Assembly (NCBI GenBank): GCA_020445415.1
Contig: JAGRGP010000038.1
Location: forward strand, 1 to 32,543
Reading direction: 5' to 3'
Origin: Gammaproteobacteria bacterium
GTDB taxonomy: Bacteria > Pseudomonadota > Gammaproteobacteria > Chromatiales > Chromatiaceae
Length of the DNA: 32,543 nucleotides
Below, one piece after another: positions 31,231 to 32,543 of the stretch (its first letter is position 1; each line of letters starts with the position of its first letter). A program made the translations under genes and the position numbers. A model generated the notes under the pieces. That model had not been told where the DNA came from. It saw only the letters and a list, made by a program, of their open reading frames with translations, and searched no databases.

Positions 31231-32543
31231 ATGAACCGGTCTCTCGAATTTCTTAATCCCAACTCGGTCGCCATCATTGGCGCCTCCAAGGACCCAACGA
31301 AACGAGGATTTCGAGCCATTCAGACACTCCTTCTTGAGAAGTTTGCGGGTGCGATTTTCCCAATCAATCCTAAGGAGAACGACATTCTGGGCCTGCCCTG
31401 CTACCCGGATCTGATATCGGTAAACCATGAAATTGATCTGGCTCTGATCTGTACCCCGGCCCGTACCCTTCCCGCCGTGATAAAGGCCTGTGGCGAAAAG
31501 GGTATCCAGGGAGCCGTGGTGCTTGCCGGGGGATTTAGTGAGGCGGGCGACGCAGGCAGGCGCCTCGAGCAGGAAATGGTTAGCGCTGCCAGATCCCACG
31601 GAGTACGGCTGATCGGCCCAAATACGTCCGGTATGTTCAATACCCATAAAGCGTGCAATCTGGTCGGGTTTTCCAATCTCCAACCCGGGGCTATCGGCAT
31701 ACTGTCCCAATCGGGAAATATGGCGTTATCCCTGGTTACCGAGGGACAGATCAATGGCCATCTGGGATTTAGCAGCTATATCGGGGTCGGCAACGAGGCG
31801 GATCTGCAATTTCATGAGTATCTGGATTACTTTGGAGATGATGAGCATACCCAAGTCGTAATCACTTATATCGAGGGGCTCAAGGATGGCGCGGCATTTC
31901 TAAGATCCGCTCGCCGGGTGTGCCGTGTCAAGCCGGTTGTATTGTACAAATCCGGGCGTACCGAAGCAGGTCAGAACACGGCGAGATCCCATACCGGCGC
32001 CCTTGCGGGCAGCTATACAGTAGCCACCGGAGTATTAAGGCAATCCGGGATTACGGTAGTCAACCGTTCCGATCAAATCCTGCCCGTTGCCGAAGCGCTC
32101 TCACTTCTCCCAGCACCCTCGTCGCAGCGTATTGGGATTCTGGCCGACGGTGGGGGGCACGCTACCATTGCCGCCGATATCCTGACCGAACAGGGCATGA
32201 ATCTACCCCGCCTCAGCGAAGAAACACAACAGCGCTTAGCCTCCATTTTGCCCCCCGCCGCCGCACTGTCCAATCCTGTGGATGTGGCGGGTGGAACCGA
32301 CACCAATCCGGAAGTATTCGCCGATTGCGCTGAAGCAATGCTGGAGGATGCTAATATAGATGCGTTACTGGTGGTAGGTCTGTTCGGTGGATACGGGATC
32401 CGTTTTTCAGAATCCCTGGCTCCCATCGAAACCCATACCGCCTCCCGAATTGGCGGCATGATCGAGCGGTTTGGTAAACCGATTATTCTGCAGAGCCTGT
32501 ACGCACCGATGCGCACCGAATCGTTGACCACACTTCGGGATGC
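31231..32543 (+). CDS. ADP/NDP-forming acyl-CoA synthetase (acetate--CoA ligase family), 3'-truncated
   Basis: Runs in frame from ATG 31231 to the window end, so only the first 437 or so residues are present. The N-terminal CoA-binding Rossmann domain (LNPNSVAIIGASKDPTKRGF, FPINPKENDILG, LIGPNTSGMFNT) is followed by succinyl-CoA-synthetase-like ligase domains: GILSQSGNMALSLV, VVLYKSGRTEAGQNTARSHTGALAGS (with the His that is probably phosphorylated) and LADGGGHATIAADIL. The ATP-grasp part expected at the C terminus is off the window. These enzymes make acyl-CoA from an organic acid. The ribosome site is weak (TTAGG, 8 nt before). Confidence 0.92.
   Translation, partial: MNRSLEFLNPNSVAIIGASKDPTKRGFRAIQTLLLEKFAGAIFPINPKENDILGLPCYPDLISVNHEIDLALICTPARTLPAVIKACGEKGIQGAVVLAGGFSEAGDAGRRLEQEMVSAARSHGVRLIGPNTSGMFNTHKACNLVGFSNLQPGAIGILSQSGNMALSLVTEGQINGHLGFSSYIGVGNEADLQFHEYLDYFGDDEHTQVVITYIEGLKDGAAFLRSARRVCRVKPVVLYKSGRTEAGQNTARSHTGALAGSYTVATGVLRQSGITVVNRSDQILPVAEALSLLPAPSSQRIGILADGGGHATIAADILTEQGMNLPRLSEETQQRLASILPPAAALSNPVDVAGGTDTNPEVFADCAEAMLEDANIDALLVVGLFGGYGIRFSESLAPIETHTASRIGGMIERFGKPIILQSLYAPMRTESLTTLRD

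Noticed and set aside
31221-31236. TTTAATATGAAC at the start of the acyl-CoA synthetase as a fifth operator copy
   Set aside because: Only one half of the dyad matches, and it overlaps the start codon; probably chance in AT-rich sequence.

Overview
The window looks like chromosomal DNA of a gammaproteobacterium. Three signs support this: an EF-P beta-lysylation set (efp, epmA, epmB), a psd / conserved-hypothetical / fimX neighbourhood like the one I recall from Pseudomonas (PA4957-PA4959), and TRAP transporters of the TAXI class. EpmAB-type EF-P modification argues against Pseudomonas aeruginosa itself, which uses rhamnosylation; a Chromatiales-like or other environmental gammaproteobacterium is a fair guess, but the sequence does not fix the genus. 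I see no rRNA, tRNA, IS element, phage gene or CRISPR array.

Layout. (1) 1-2420, plus strand: C-terminal three quarters of a fused TRAP permease (4TM/12TM type) and a universal stress protein. (2) 2460-11017: a housekeeping block with an Sco-like protein lacking its copper cysteines, psd, epmA and efp on the minus strand, epmB divergent from efp, then a fimX-associated conserved protein and fimX (type IV pilus / cyclic-di-GMP signalling). (3) 11247-12163, minus strand: a ParA-like ATPase overlapping a small protein with a C-terminal membrane anchor. (4) 12731-15562, minus strand: gabD-gabT (succinate-semialdehyde dehydrogenase, GABA aminotransferase). (5) 16191-21987, plus strand: a very long group III amino acid decarboxylase, an ATP-grasp ligase and a C45/penicillin-acyltransferase-like Ntn hydrolase, with a nitrilase-superfamily amidase convergent at 22080-23027. 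(6) 23319-28424, minus strand: a TAXI-TRAP operon (two tandem binding proteins, fused permease, universal stress protein) ending in a clear intrinsic terminator. (7) 29076-32543, plus strand: a PuuR-like HTH-cupin regulator, a poorly explained stretch, an enoyl-CoA hydratase and the start of an ADP-forming acyl-CoA synthetase.

The main observation is that regions 4 to 7 appear to be one regulon. A 16-bp dyad, GTTTRA-N4-TYAAAC, occurs twice between gabD and the decarboxylase (15728-15743 and 15916-15931) and twice between the TAXI operon and the PuuR-like gene (28819-28834, one mismatch, and 29015-29030). The inner two sites lie in a nearly identical 31-bp block at both places (15904-15934 and 29003-29033). 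In E. coli, PuuR represses putrescine catabolism, which ends in GABA transamination and succinate-semialdehyde oxidation; here the linked genes offer amine production (decarboxylase), ATP-dependent conjugation (ATP-grasp), deconjugation (Ntn hydrolase and amidase), GABA use (gabTD) and solute uptake (TAXI-TRAP). I infer a polyamine/GABA system in which an ATP-grasp enzyme may replace the glutamine-synthetase-like PuuA. The DNA motif and gene identities are seen in the sequence; the pathway is inference.

A second structural feature is that two paralogous TRAP permease-usp modules lie about 21 kb apart in opposite orientation.
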